Origin: Talpa occidentalis
Taxonomy: Eukaryota; Chordata; Mammalia; Eulipotyphla; Talpidae
Length of the DNA stretch: 64,000 nucleotides
Assembly: GCF_014898055.3 (NCBI RefSeq)
Contig: NW_023601754.1
Coordinates: 48,601,013 to 48,665,012, forward strand
Reading direction: 5' to 3'
Part shown: piece by piece, positions 47,170 through 60,101 of the stretch
Position numbering within the stretch: position 1 is the first letter of the stretch
How the letters are laid out: each line of letters starts with the position of its first letter
Notes under the pieces: generated by a model
What the model was told of the DNA's origin: nothing
What the model saw: only the letters and a program-made list of their open reading frames with translations
The model's database searches: none
Translations under genes and position numbers: made by a program

Positions 47170-48020
47170 TCAATTTCTCACTGCCCAGCAGTGTGGGTCC
47201 ATGAGCTCACGGGACATGCTGCCCATGCAGAGCCACCTGCTGTGGGTCTACATGTGGACAGGTGGGTCTCTGGGGAGGTGAGGCACCCAGACCAGCCCCT
47301 GCTGGGCAGACAAGGGGACACAGCCTTGCTGACAGAGGCAGAGGGGGATGAAGGGAGTCTTTATTCAGGGGCTCCCAATCAGGTGGGGAATCATCTCTGG
47401 CAAATGAAAGTCAAGCCTCTCGCCACAGCAGCCCCCACCACCTGGACAAGAAATCTTGGCTCCCCTCCTTCCCGCTAATGAGGCATCAGGGGTGATGGGC
47501 AGAACCTCACCTAGAGGAGCTTGTTCTCCCCTGTAATGAGGTGAAAGAAGTGCTTATCAGCACTGTGAGAAAGCATTATTGTCACAAAGTGATGAGGGTT
47601 TCCCGGCAACTAACCAGGACGCCTGGAACCTGTGCTCACTGGGATTAAGAGTGCAAGACAGTCGTGATGGGGAAATCCACAGAGCCCCAGAAACACATAG
47701 GGTGATAAGGGGACCTCAGGAAAATATCGTCGAGCAGAGGAGGCCCTCCCAGGTCTGAAGTGAAAAAATAAGGAAATTCTGGAGCACAAAGTATCAATTT
47801 GAGAGAGAACTTACTAAGCAGCATTGAAGCAGCAGTTCACATGGAAGAGCGAGCACGTAAACACCAGGACAGGCCTGTAGGGATGACTGTGCAGAGCAGG
47901 AGAACAGGAGGCCCTTCGAGGACATAACAGTCAGAACTTCTTGCCCTTCGGGATGTAGCTGGACGTCCAGATGCAGAATCTAAGCGAACACATTAACTTA
48001 ATGTGAGAAGACCTTCAATA
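47170..48020. other. Upstream flank of V1R C, no gene seen
   Basis: Counterpart of 1,225-2,056, more diverged from A than B is. It ends at the SINE target repeat (48,005-48,020). Confidence 0.55.
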
Positions 48021-48234
48021 CTGCCTCCCTGGTGGTGCAAGGGGTTACGATGTAACCCATGAAGCTGACCGCAGCCACTGAAGCACCACTTCGAATCCCC
48101 GGTCATCCAGGGAGATACCCACATGGCTCAGCAGACCTCTCCTGGCTTACCCGCTGCTCCCCTCTGCATTGTATTTGGGACAATCTGCCTGTTCTGTTCC
48201 CTGCACTGTTTCTGGTGAATCCTCTCACCCTCTG
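48021..48234 (+). mobile_element. tRNA-derived SINE truncated by deletion (unit C copy)
   Basis: Orthologous to 2,057-2,336, but its 3' end and tail are missing. At about 48,233 it joins sequence homologous to 3,350 of unit A, so a deletion of about 1.08 kb removed the SINE tail, the LINE-1 fragment and more. Confidence 0.85.
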
Positions 48235-48757
48235 CATAAGAGGAACGTAACTCAACATGGTGAGCACCAGCATTCCAGGGGCTACTCCGCAGAGAGGCTC
48301 CACGCACCTGCTCTAATGCCCACCATGGGACAGGACTCCCTCGTGCCCCAGAACACAGGGTGCCAGCTGGGTGCGGGCAAGACTAAAGAGACATGGGACA
48401 GCCGGGGAGAAAGTAGAAGTAAAAGGATGGAGTGGTTTGATAGAGAAATATCCAAAGAGTCACCAGAAAACTGCTGGAATCAATGAAGCCAGTTGGCAGC
48501 TGTGACGGGAACACAAATAGTCACTTTCCCCCCATGAAACATCTGAAGGAGAAAGGAAGAAACTGCCCCGTTCACGTGAATATCAACAGAGCAAACACTT
48601 GGAGTGAATCCAGCCCCAGCCTGCTGAGTCCTGCACAACCCAGGCTGAGCCTTCCCCCTCCCAGAGACCCCCAACAGGGTGCAGGGGAGCACTCACCTGG
48701 CCAGGCTCTCTCCCAGCACAGTGCAGGGAGAGCTCAGCAGGCCTGGCCAGTTATAGA
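48235..48757. other. Unrecognised non-coding segment (unit C)
   Basis: Counterpart of 3,351-3,874. Nothing recognised. Confidence 0.5.
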
Positions 48758-49183
48758 GACAGTGATCCCTGCCCTGCCCTCCCCACAGACACCCTGTCAT
48801 CACGCCACCTGCCCTCACACTCACTGACTGCGTGGAGAGTCTGAGAGGATCCAGAGGGGTCTCACCCCAGTCCCTCACCGTCATTCACCTCGGCTGACAG
48901 GGGACAGCTCTGGGCAATTACTGGGGCGACCTAATGAGCAGCTGAGCTCAGAAAGTTTCCCACATTCCCTGAGGAAGGAACTAAGTTCAGAACCAAAGTG
49001 TAATCCAAGGGGCAATGAATGTCAAGGCTGTGCCACAATCCTTCACACCCGTCCCAGGACAAGGACACACACGTCCCGATGGCCGTACCCACAGTCCCCG
49101 GGGCGTCCAGCTCAGGCTGACGCTGTGTTGGTGCAAACTGATGCTGTCCCTGTGATCTGGCGTCTCCCTTGGATTAAATTCCT
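48758..49183 (+). repeat. Inverted repeat, left arm (unit C)
   Basis: Homolog of 3,875-4,296; inverted partner at 52,400-52,809. Confidence 0.82.
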
Positions 49184-52100
49184 CTAGTGCCTTTGGCCCC
49201 GAGTCTTGTACCCTAGGGAGGATGAAGACGGCAGGTGAGACTTCTATGGCGAAGGGTGTCTTGGTTAAGCACTACTCAGGATCTCGATATGGAAAGCTTC
49301 ATCGAGTCTTTTTCGTCCAGCTCCAAATCCAAACCAAGTCCCATCTGCCCATGACCCCAAAGAGACCCGGTAATCCTTGGAGGGGTTAGGCTGGCCGGAG
49401 GCAGCACAGAGTGATGTTCAAGTTGATACTATGTGGGAGCTTCCCCATGCAGCCCCATACTCGATGGCCCTAAGTGCCCTTTGTGGGGAGGGATAGCACC
49501 GTCTCCAGGGGTGAAGGACGTCAGGGTCATGGGAAACACCCTGAGCTATAGGACTTTCATCATGGTCGCCAATGACATTTAACAGGAGGGGGCAACTCTG
49601 GCAGGTGTTGGTGGGAGTGTGACCAGCATAAAGATGGGAGAAGGTGACATAGGTCAGTGAAGATTCAGGGGTGTTAGCTGACTCTGGGGTGGAATATTAT
49701 TCAGTCTTGAAAAGGGGAGAAAATCCTGGCCTGTCAACTTCATGGGTGAATCTGGGGGTCTTGTCCTTCCTGAGACCTCCCAGTCTCTAGGACAGACCCT
49801 GCCTGACCCCATGTATGCGGGGCCTTTGCAGGCATCAGGCACGCAGAAGTGGAGAGAGAACATGGTGCTGTCCAGGGCCAGGAGGGGCCCGTGAGGATGG
49901 TGTGAGCCCTAGAGTGGTGTACACGCCACAATGCGCATAAACACTTCCAGGTGCTGTGAGGACCTCGCGGCTGTTCTCATCAGCAACGAGAAGCTGAAAC
50001 CTTGACAGTGGGCAAAACACATAAGGATGCTCGTGTCTGGGGCCTGTGTGACGCGCTGAAGCATCAGAACTGCAAATTGGAGACTCTGGGCGAGTGTCCT
50101 CCGTTCCCTGCTTGGGGGACATGACTGTCTCAAGAGCAGGGAAAGCTGTCGGGCAGGTGGGGCTACAAGGGAGCAGTTTACAAGCAGGTGTGGATGGACC
50201 CGTGATGGGGCTCAGCCCCGGGGATGTGGAGGCTGGGTCGTTCTTCCCTCTGCTGGGCGTGTCCCCTCCCTGCTCACTGTGGGGTCTGCCATGTCCTTGT
50301 CCCTTCTCCTTCCACGAGCTGCCGGAGCCCCACCTGGGGGGTGCCACGGGTCCAGGGCATATGAACTGTAGTGGAGACACGCCACTTAGGACTCTGAAGT
50401 CTCCGGCTCAGAGACATGTCATGGAGTTTCCTCTGCCCACTCGTTACAGGTCAGCACTCCCTCCACCCTTCGCGATGACAGGAAATGGCTCTGAAATGGC
50501 CTCAGACAGCTCAGCTAGAACGAGTGGTCTGCGGAAACCTCTGCCTGTAACTTTGGTTGTGTGTAAAGGTGTCAGCCCAGCTCTGAGTGTGGAGGGGCCC
50601 TGTAAGGTTGGGCCCCACCAGCCCATAGGGTCAGCCTGAGAGAGGCGTCAGCCTTGCCCAGCATCAAGTGGGTCCCACAGCCACACACGGACATCTGAGT
50701 GTCTGCTGGACCATGTTCCGTTTCTCCACAGATTTCCACCGTCCTGCAAAGTCTCAGGTTTTCTCTTCACACTTGGCATGACTTCCCCAGTTGTTCATAG
50801 GGATGAAGACAGAGAAAGCAGCAAAACAGGAAGGGCTGCTCTCCTTCACCATGCAGGTGCCTTTTTCTTTGTCCTTTCCTAATACACCTGTCCTGGTATT
50901 AAGAGGGGATGGAGACATTGGGATTCAGAGACGCTAACAGTCATGTGTATAGTCAGAAAACTGTGCCCCATTTTCCAGTCTGGACAAGTGTTTATGTGAT
51001 GAGGAGACGCAGACACTGCTGATGACCACGGAAGAGAAAATCCCCACCTGACCATTCCCATCACTCCTGGGCTGCCTTTGAGTGCAGGCTCAGGTGCATG
51101 ATCATCACATGGAGCACACCCTGCAGTAACCTTCTCAGAATGGCCTCTTCTCGGTCAGATGTATGTTTCTCCTGTTATATGCAATCTTGTGGATTGTACC
51201 CTGCAGGTCATGGTGCTGGGGTTGTGACTTCAGGCTGCTCCCTCACGGTGTGCTGGCCAAGTGATTGTGGGATGACACTCAGGAGTGTTTGCTCTATGCC
51301 AGGTCCTCTGTCTCCCACAGGTAAAATACCCAACCTACCTTGCAGTATTTAGAGAAAAGTACATTAAGGGCTGAACACTCTCTTAAAGGATGTCCCAGCC
51401 TGCAGGAGCTGGCAGCTGAAGGGCCACGAGTCCTGGCCCTTCTGAGGCAGACCTGATGTCATTGTGGTTAGATGTGGTTGTCATCACTACATCTATCTCC
51501 ACTTCCACCGTTTCGGCTTTCTGAGTTGCTCAGGTTCCTTCTCCAGAGCGCATCTCCAAAGCTCCACTTAGGCCTCTGCAACAGCCTTCAATAATTCAGT
51601 GAGGTCTTTTCCAAATGTGGCTACACGGTTAATGTTTTATTTTTCAAATATGTAGAAACTCCTCTATCATAATGAATATGGCCTGCTCAGTTGCCTTGAC
51701 AATGCATAACTCATGCTCATTAGCCTGAAACAGAAGTGCATGTTTCTCTTTTTAACTTTGAAATTTTCAGTGGACTTTGTTATAGAGAAGTTGTAAATTC
51801 ACAACCGAATGGAGAGTCAGGTGCAGCGATTTCCCACTTAGCCCCAGCCCTACACACGACCCCGGTTATCCGGCCTGGTGACAAATGGTCGTTCCATTCT
51901 CCTCGCGTGTTCTCCGTGGCTGCCACTGCTCAAGTGAGAATTTATGATAAATGCAATATGGACATGCAAGTCTGTCGCTCCCCAAACCAGCTGGAAAAGT
52001 CACCACTGGTAGGACTGGTCACAGCTTACATGTATGGAATGCAGGGTTAGACGTTCAACTCTTTTGTGAATTTTCTTTTTTATTCTGTTGAGTTTGATAT

Positions 52101-52399
52101 TTTGATTTTGACTCATTCTGAATTTTAAAGAAAGCTGATGTGATCCTGCTCTTTGTCCAGTCATTTCTCCCCCTCATTCCTGTCGTTGCGTCCGGTGGTC
52201 CCATTCCCAGGGCAGATTGTGCAGGGGAAGGGCGGCAGGTCCATCCAGAGAGGGACAAGGGACCCGAACTTCTTGGGATGCGGGGCCTGTCATCCCTTTT
52301 GGGGTCCTGAGGACACTCTCGGATCTGGGCTGGGTCAGATGAGCTTCAAAAGGGCTGTTCTCAGGCCAGAAGACCTGGGGCCAGAATCTCAGCATTTAT
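49184..52399. other. Spacer between inverted arms (unit C), no gene seen
   Basis: Collinear with 4,297-7,537. No conserved frame. Confidence 0.5.
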
Positions 52400-52809
52400 G
52401 GAATTTAATCCAAGGGCGACGCCAGATCCCAGGGACAGCTTCAGTTTGCACCGACACAGCTTCAGCCTGAGCTGGACACCCCGGGACTCTGGGGACGGCC
52501 ATCTGGATGTGCTTGTCCCTGGCCAGTGACAGGTGTGAAGGACCCTGGCGCAGGCTTGACATTCATTCCCCCTCGGATTACACTTTGGTTCTGAACTTAG
52601 TTCCTCTCGCAGGAACGTGGGAAACTTCCTGTGTTCAGATGCTCATTAATTTGCAAAAGCTGTCCCCCGTCATCCAAGGTGACTGATGGTGATGATCTGG
52701 GGTGAGACACCCCAGGAACCTCTCAGACTCTCCATGCAGACAGTGTGTCTCTGGGCAGGTGACGTGATGATGGGGCATCTGTTGGGAGCTCGGGGCAGGG
52801 AACACTGTC
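52400..52809 (-). repeat. Inverted repeat, right arm (unit C)
   Basis: Reverse-complement partner of 48,758-49,183. Confidence 0.82.
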
Positions 52810-55575
52810 CCTATTACCACCCCAGCCCTCAGGCTCACGAGCAGTGGGGCGGAGGGGAGGGCGCAGGCCCGGACAGGTCCCTCTGAGATGCTCCACGGGA
52901 CGCAGGCATCCCCGTGTCTCCCAGGGAGCTTGTGGGTCCCTGCGTGGCGCCCTGTTGTTGTCTCAGCAGGTGGATACGGCCGTGTCCTGCCCTGTGTGTC
53001 TTTTGCTTTGTGGCATTTGGGTTGAATTTCGGCTCATTGGTTGAGTTTTGATGTCTGTCTGTGGCCTCAGCCCCCACATTCCCCCCGAGCCCAACGTCCC
53101 TGAGCTTCCCTCTGCGGCCATGGGCATCTGTGGTCGGGTCAGGGTGTGTCAGCGCCGCTGTGGTGTGGGTTGTGGGTGTTGCTGGCGGGTCCGCTTCACT
53201 GTCCGCGTTTTCTCCGCTTCCCCAGGCCCGTGTGTTGAGTGACATCTTCTCCCTCTGCACCCTGGGGTCCTTCCTGAGTGCCAGTCAGTGTCCAGGCCAG
53301 GTTTTACCCCGGGCCATCCGCCCGTCCCATGGCTGGTGTCTGTAGCTGCAGTTTGCGGGACAATTTGAAATCAGGACGGAGACGCACCCCTGTTCTGTTT
53401 GCCTTGACGCCTCCAGCCCTGTGACGTGCTCTGTGGTTTCATCTAAATTTTAGTTCGTTTCTGCTGTCGTTGAGAAGAAGGTCGTTTTTATGTGGGTGGC
53501 GATGGCAGAGCACGGACATGTTCACGGTCTGGAACCTTCTGACCCGTGTGCCTGGGCGTTTTCCTGCTCGTGGGTCTCACGCCATGTCTTTCAGCCGAGC
53601 CCGCGGGTTCCTGGCGTCCACTCTCATGCCCTGCGTGACCCTGACTCAAAGTGTTTTATCGCCGTGATGCCGCTGTCGGTGGGGTGGTTTTCTTTCCTCA
53701 TCGGATGCTTCATCCTGAGTGTGAGGAAACGCAGCTGCATTCCTGGTGCCCACTGGGTGCCCGCCTCCCTGCCCCATGGGCCGATCATCCAACTGCCAGT
53801 GGATCGACTCAGGAGTGTCCGTGTATGAATCATCTCCTTTGCAAAGAGCCACTTGTCTACTGCTCTTCAGCTGGGGTTCCTTTCATTTCTCTGGCCCGTG
53901 TGTGCAAGCTGGGACACCCCGCCTCTCCTGTTACGGGGTGGGGAGAGCCAGCACCGTGGATGTCATTGACATCGGAGGAAACACTTTCCATTTCTCTCCA
54001 TTGAACATGTCCCAGAGGGCCTGTCATCTGTGGCTTCTGCCCTGTTGAGTTATATTCCCTCTCTGCCCGGTCTGTTTGTTTTTAGATCTTTGTTTTTAGA
54101 TCTAATGAAAGGTCGCTGTGCTCACACGTGCGTGTGTTTATTGCATTCTGTCACCGTGCGGATCCCTGACGTTGACCTGAGCATGTGGAACATTCTTGCA
54201 CCCGCTCGGGGCCGGTGCCTGGTCTGCCATGTGCTCCTGAATTTGGTGTAGAGATGTTGTGAGGAGAAATCCTGCTTATCTGACAGTAGGTACAGGCTTA
54301 GTCTTTGATGTCCTTCAGTTTCAGGGGTTTAATACTGCATGTTCTGTTTCATTCTGGTTTGTTGGCTTTTTTGGTTTCCTTCTTTGGCAGTTTCCACACT
54401 GGTGTGGTCTGGCTTTTATGTTTCATGTCTCTGCTCTAGACTTGTGCAGTGGATTCCACCATCTTACACCAACACCTGAGAGAATAGTCCATTTGTTTTA
54501 GCAATTCTTTCATTGCGCTTAAGTAGTTCTGTCCTCCCATCGTTCTCCTTTTATATTTTTGATTGTTTTTTGCCTTTTGTAGTAGGTACCGTTGTTTTAA
54601 TACTTACTTTCTTCTAATACTGCAACCAAATGTTACAATGAACCTGGAGAAGAGGTCCTGGGTTCTAATTCTGGCTGTGTATTACCTTCATCAGAGTTTT
54701 GTTTCTTTCTTTTGTTTGTTTGTTTGAAGAGCTATTTTCAGCATAATTTGGCAAAGTCAGATTCAGGCAGGTGTGTCTTTTAACACTTTGAATATGTCAC
54801 TTTCCTCTGGCCTGGCCTGTAGAGTTTTCTGAGAAATCTCCGTAGAGTCTAGTGAGGCCTCCCTGCAGAGTCCTGTCCTTTCACACTTGTCCTTGACCGC
54901 TGACAGTTGCAAGACCATGTTTCTTAAAGAAGGTCCTTTTGCAGTGAGATACTTAGTTCTCTTAGCTCTCAGACTTGGAAGTCAAGTTCTTTTTGCAGTT
55001 TTGGGGAGTTTTCAGCTACTTTATCTTTTAATAAGTTCTGTGACTTACTTTGCTCTCCTCTCCTGCCCGTGCCCTGATTAGAGTTAGGTTGGCGTTTCTA
55101 ATGGAACCTGCTGAACCCCAGATCTCATAAGGGTTCCTCCCTTTTAAGAACTCTGAATTCTTTCTCTACTCTGTCTGAGTCATTTCTAAATTCCCACCCT
55201 CCTGTTCACATTTTCTTTATTCCATGTGATCTGCTCCATATTGTTCAAGGCCTTTGTCATCTCACTGAAATTTTCAGCTGTAGAAATTCCTCTTGGCTCC
55301 TTGTAGAATGTCTGTGTTGTTGGGCAGTACTGGGGCTCATTAATGTCCTTCCTGGTGTACTCCCTTCCTGTGTTTTGCTCAGCACCTAGAATTTTGTCAT
55401 CGGAGCTCTTTTGAATTATTCGTTAGCTGCATCACAGTGTCTAGCTTTGGGCCAGTGTCTTTGGGATCCATCACTGTCAAATTGTCCTTTTTGTGACACC
55501 CCATAACATGATTATCATAGAATTTATGAAAAGTGCCTCAACTGCCACTTTATTTGAAAAATAATTGATTTAATT
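52810..55575. other. Non-coding segment (unit C)
   Basis: Counterpart of 7,956-10,759, and closer to A than to B in its right half. For example, A and C both have the doubled TTTTTAGATCT near 54,080, which B lacks. No gene recognised. Confidence 0.5.
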
Positions 55576-56195
55576 ATCCTTCTTTATTTTTTTCACATTG
55601 CAGAATTTCTCCCCTCTGTGGTGGACACCATGGCTTCCCACCGCCAAATCACCCTCAGGCCTCAGCTTCCCTCCAACTTGCTCTCCCCCACTCTGTAATC
55701 TGCTGCCATCCCTTCTCTCCCCTTCCATTCTGAGTGTCTTTGATCCATGGTCGGCTTTCATGAAACTTTCTTACAGTGTGTCTTTGTCTGATGCTTTGTG
55801 TGATTACTCTAGATTCCACATGGAAGTGAAATGATCCAGTGTTGATCTTTTTCCTTCTGACTCACTTCACTTAGAATAAGCCCTTCTTGTTCCATCCATG
55901 TTTAAACGGCGTGTTTATCTTCCTTGATGGCTGAGCGTATATTCCATTGCGTATATAAAACACATCTTCTTGATCCAGTCATCTGTTCCGGGGCATTTAG
56001 CCTCCGTATCTCGGGTATTGTGAGCAGCGCTGCTGTGAACACAGGGGTGCAGGTGTTCTTTTGATATAGCTTTTTTGTGTCCTTTGGGCAGATTCCTAGG
56101 GTGGAATGACTGGGTTACAGTTGATCCATTTTTGGTTTTTTGAGCAATCTCCACACTTCCGTCCATTAAGGCTTTGTTTAATTTGTTTCCAGATG
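55576..56195 (-). mobile_element. Old LINE-1 3' fragment (unit C)
   Basis: Counterpart of 10,760-11,335, with the same tail, 3' UTR and ORF2-end landmarks. Confidence 0.8.
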
Positions 56196-56262
56196 TTCAA
56201 CAGGTTGGAAATTAGGAAGCTTCGTTTGTTTTGCAGAAGGTGAGGTAATACCAAGGTTACAG

Positions 56263-56288
56263 GTTTATTATTATTATTGTTGTTGTTT
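56263..56288 (+). repeat. TTA/TTG microsatellite (unit C)
   Basis: Same tract as 11,408-11,431, similar in length to A. Confidence 0.88.
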
Positions 56289-56454
56289 TATGTGCCAGTA
56301 CTGAGTCCCTGCTGAGGCCGGCAGCCCATTGGTAAATAATGTGCCTTCACCCTCCTCTGCCTCAGTCAGAAGCTCTCCCACGTGGTCCAGTGCCAGGATC
56401 CACAGTCATCCCAGGATCCTCTTGGATGCTTGGATGGATGCTTCTCAGGGGATG

Positions 56455-57935
56455 CACCCAGGGGCACGGCTGCCTTTGTGCAGGGCCAAGGCACCCCAGG
56501 GCCCACCACACCCCTCTGCTGGTGAGGGTGGTAGGTGCTGGCGAGACCAGGGGGCCCAACCCTGCCCTGCCGCCCCATATGGGGATTCTGGGCGGGTGGG
56601 AGGAGGGTGCAGGCGGGAGCTGGGGTGTCCTGTCATGCAGGGGAGACCCTCAGCTGCTCGGGCAGGGCCAGGGCTGTGGTCCCCGAGCCTTTCTCTTATT
56701 TCTCCCATAACTCCTGCTTAGAGGGGTACGAACGACGACCCTCACTTTTTCACAGGAACGTCTTGGGGTCCTGACCTCCGCTGTCCGTCCTGTGCGCCTG
56801 CGTCGGGGTCTCTGGTCTGTTGTCGCCCTCGGTCCAGCCCTCCTTTGGCGCCTCCCCTGGCTTGGGGTCTGGGGGGGCAGGTGGCCTCAGGAGACAGTCT
56901 GGGGCTCGTGCATGAGGGGCAGGGGCTGGGACCCGGGTCGCTCTGTGCTCAGCCTCCTGGTTCTGAGTGGTCCCTGGAGTCCCCGCTGGCCCAGAAAGGT
57001 CCCGTCCGCGGTGGGGGAGACACTCAGGTGCAGCCCCTCCGGGCTCAGGGCTGTGTCTGCTGTCGTGCGCCACGCTGGCCCCCCCACACCCGCGCCTTCC
57101 CTGGGTGCTGGGGTGGAGGACCCTGAACTTCCTGCCTGACGAGGGTCCCCTGTTCAGTGAGGACGTGACTCACACACCTGCGCAGGGACCTGGCCGGGTC
57201 GGCCCCGTCTCTCCCAGGCTGGGTGACCAGACCCACCTGGAGTCGGGGAGCAGGCCTGGAACCCCGCCAGGAGCGCCCCGAGGAGGGCAGTGATGCGCCA
57301 GGCTGTGTCGGGCTCATGGGCGTGTGATGGGAAGAGCCTGGTCTGTGGTCAGTGGACACTGCAGGGGCGGCCAGTGCGCGGGGCGGGGCCGGAGGCTGCG
57401 CTGCTCACCCAGATCCCGGCCCTTGGCATGTCCAGGCCGCCCGGGCAGGAGACCCTGGTGTCTGGGTTCGCGGCCCCGCCTCTGTGTTCCCGTGAAGAGT
57501 CTGGGGGCGTCTCGGGTCCGCAGCCGGAATCCGCGGCTCTGAGCCTCTGTCTGGTGTTTGAGCTCCGGCTGCTGCTGACCCGGCGCCGGGAGGACGCTGC
57601 CAGCACGCGTGGCCTGTCCTGTGCTCACCCGAGCTCCGCCGAGTCTCCCTCTCCGTGTGTCGTTCTCTGGTCCCCAAGAGCAGGTCCAGGGTCAGGGACT
57701 TCCCGTGCCAGAGGAGTCGGGATGGAGACAGCAGCAGGAGCAAGCTGAGTGGGCGATGTCCGGCCGAGGTCCCCTCCCCAAAGGGAAGCTAGAGCTCAGG
57801 GGACTCGCTCCAGGACATGCCCTGTGACAGAGGGGTCCCGATGTAGGGGTCCCGCGTGGCTGCCCTCGCCTGGGCACACCCCAGGGCCCTCTCCCCATCT
57901 CCCTAGTGCCCTGCCCTGGGCCCCGCAGCAGCACA
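56455..57935. other. GC-rich block (unit C), shortened by deletions
   Basis: Starts at the junction where sequence like 11,598 of A meets sequence like 21,463 of A. A further gap of about 0.2 kb lies near 56,565. It leads into pseudogene 2 as in A. Confidence 0.6.
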
Positions 57936-57938
57936 GGC

Positions 57939-58798
57939 CCTGACGTTGCTCTTCCTCCTCCAGGCGGGGGTGGGGACGCTGGCCACTACTGTCTGCTTTG
58001 TCCATGACATTACCATTATTTGTGGGCCCCGGCAGATGCCCCCCAGCACCGTGCCCCCCACCTCACCGTGGCCAACATCTTGGTTCTCCTCTCCACCAGT
58101 GTTCCGCACCTGATGGCCGCCTGGGTGTCCAGGATGCCCCGTCCACGCTTGCGTGCCAGTTGGTAACCTTTCTTCACAGGACGGCCCGGAGCACCACGCT
58201 GTGCTCCACCTGCCTCCTGAGCACCTCCCAGCTCCTCACGCTCTGCCCTGGGAGACCAGGGTGGACAGTGCTCCATGGGGGGGGGGTTTCACCGGGGGGT
58301 GGTTCCTGCTGCACCTGCTGGCTGCACAGTGCGTTTGTCAATGTCTCCATCCCTGTCACAGTCAGTGGTCTAGGGCGCATGAGCAATGGCTCCAAGCCCC
58401 ACGGGGGGTGGTTCTGTTCGTCCTCAGGCCACAATGCCACCGTCGTGGTCCTATGTTTTGTGCCGGATGTTGTCTTCATCGTCCTCATGGGCTGGACCAG
58501 TGTCTCCATGGCCCTCCTCCTGCGCAGACACCAGCAGAGGGTGCGGCATCTCCATGCCACCAGGGCCAGCCAGGGGTGCCCCCTGGAGAGCAGGGCCACC
58601 CGCACCATCCTCAGGCTGATGGTCACCTTCGTCAGCTTCTACCTGCTGAATTCTATGCTCACCTTTTACATGTCTGCCTTCAGAGACACCCGCCTGTGGG
58701 TGATGCAGGTGTCCAAGCTCCTGCTGTCCTGTTTTCCCACACTCTGCCCCTTCCTGATGAGCATCAGGGGTTCCAGACAGGGAAGGCTCTGCTCCTGA
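57939..58798 (+). pseudogene. V1R pseudogene 2 (unit C), TM3-TM7 still open
   Basis: Best-preserved plus-strand V1R. TM1 (AGVGTLATTVCFVHD) is out of frame with the rest, and TM2 is lost to two frame changes. From about 58,160 the frame is open through to a normal-looking stop at 58,796-58,798. Visible parts are TTLCSTCLLSTSQLLTL, NGS in loop 2 (MSNGSKPHGG), the loop 2 cysteine (GGWFC), TM5 VVLCFVPDVVFIVLMGW, TM6 RATRTILRLMVTFVSFYLLN and TM7 LLLSCFPTLCPFLMS. A 266-codon frame begins at 57,998, but its first ~50 residues are not V1R-like. Without TM1 and TM2 in frame it should not be a working receptor. Small assembly indels could mimic this damage. Confidence 0.85.
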
Positions 58799-58799
58799 G

Positions 58800-59336
58800 C
58801 TGTTAGGAGCAGCCTCGGCTTTGACAGTTGCCCATTTCCTAACCATTTCCTGTACCCACGTGTCCCATCCGTGGAATGTTGGTTTATACACTGTGGAGGG
58901 CTGGGCATAAACCCCTGCATCACCCTCACAGAATTCGGGTGTCCCGTCATGCTGTGTCAGTGCTCTGCTTATCCGTGCCCGCTTCCCTTCTGGTGGCCAC
59001 TATAGTGTATTTGTTGTCTGAGGGGATGTTTTCAGTTATTTAGCCCATGTATGTATCGCACTCCACATAAAGTGAAATCATACGGTGTTTCTCTCCACCT
59101 GACGTTTTGTACTGAGCACCTATTTTCCATTTTTATCCATGCATTGTATATGTCGGGGTCTTACCATCTTCCCGGCTGCGTAGTATTCCACCAGCCACGA
59201 GCCTCATCTTCTTAGCTGGCCATCTGTTGCTGAGGACCTGGTTCTTTCTCACTCTGGGCTACTGCAGGGGACCTGGTGGTGCTTGTGTGTCAGAATTTGT
59301 CTTTTCATGTCCTTCAGATTTTCACCCTCCTGTGTC
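58800..59336 (-). mobile_element. Old LINE-1-like remnant downstream of pseudogene 2 (unit C)
   Basis: Counterpart of 24,037-24,565; the uninterrupted SINE site follows at 59,337-59,355. Confidence 0.6.
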
Positions 59337-59355
59337 TGTGTCCTCAGGCAATTCT

Positions 59356-60101
59356 GTTCATAACACAACGTGGCCTCTTCCCAGCATTGTCTATGATGGC
59401 CGCGACCATTGCCTTTCTTGACAACATTGTTTGAGGGGCCTCTGCACATCATCCACTCTCTGGTCATCCTGCTGTCGGTGCCCCCACCCCATCCCGGCGT
59501 GACAGTGTCTGCAGGGAGCGATGGTGAGCTCCTTCCGCCTGCGGGTCGGCTTCCGTGTCTCCTTGGAGAGCGCTTTGCTCAGATTCAGAGTCTGTCCCCA
59601 CTTTTTGATTCTTTTTTCTCGATTTTGAGTCTTTCTGCATGTTGGCTCAGTCCCTCCCCTTATAGGTGACCTGGCTTCTCTCTCACTCTTTCTGCCAACT
59701 GCCAGCCTGTGGCCTTGAGCATGCAGTGTGGCCCCCAGTTCCCTGTTAGGATGAGTAAGAGTATCCCCAGGATTTTTCTGTTATTTTCAGAGTTTTTATG
59801 TGAAAAATATCTCCATCAAAAAGTAACCTCGTAAGTTTACAATAAATAAAAATATGTGAGTCCACCCTGAGACGGGTCCATCCATGACAGCTGCTCATAA
59901 AAAGATGGTCACCTCCTGTGATTGCATCTGGGCGGTAGGCCTGGAACAGCAGAAATTAAAAAATGCTGTTGTCTTTCCATCTATCTGTTTAGCCCCCCAA
60001 GAATGGGGCCTCCTTCCCTGGTGACCATGGCTTGCGCTGCTACAGTGGTGACCACCCTCCTCCTTTATTTTGTTGGTGGTCACTTATTTCTGGGACCAGA
60101 T
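59356..60101. other. Unrecognised non-coding segment (unit C)
   Basis: Counterpart of 24,932-25,689. Nothing recognised. Confidence 0.5.
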
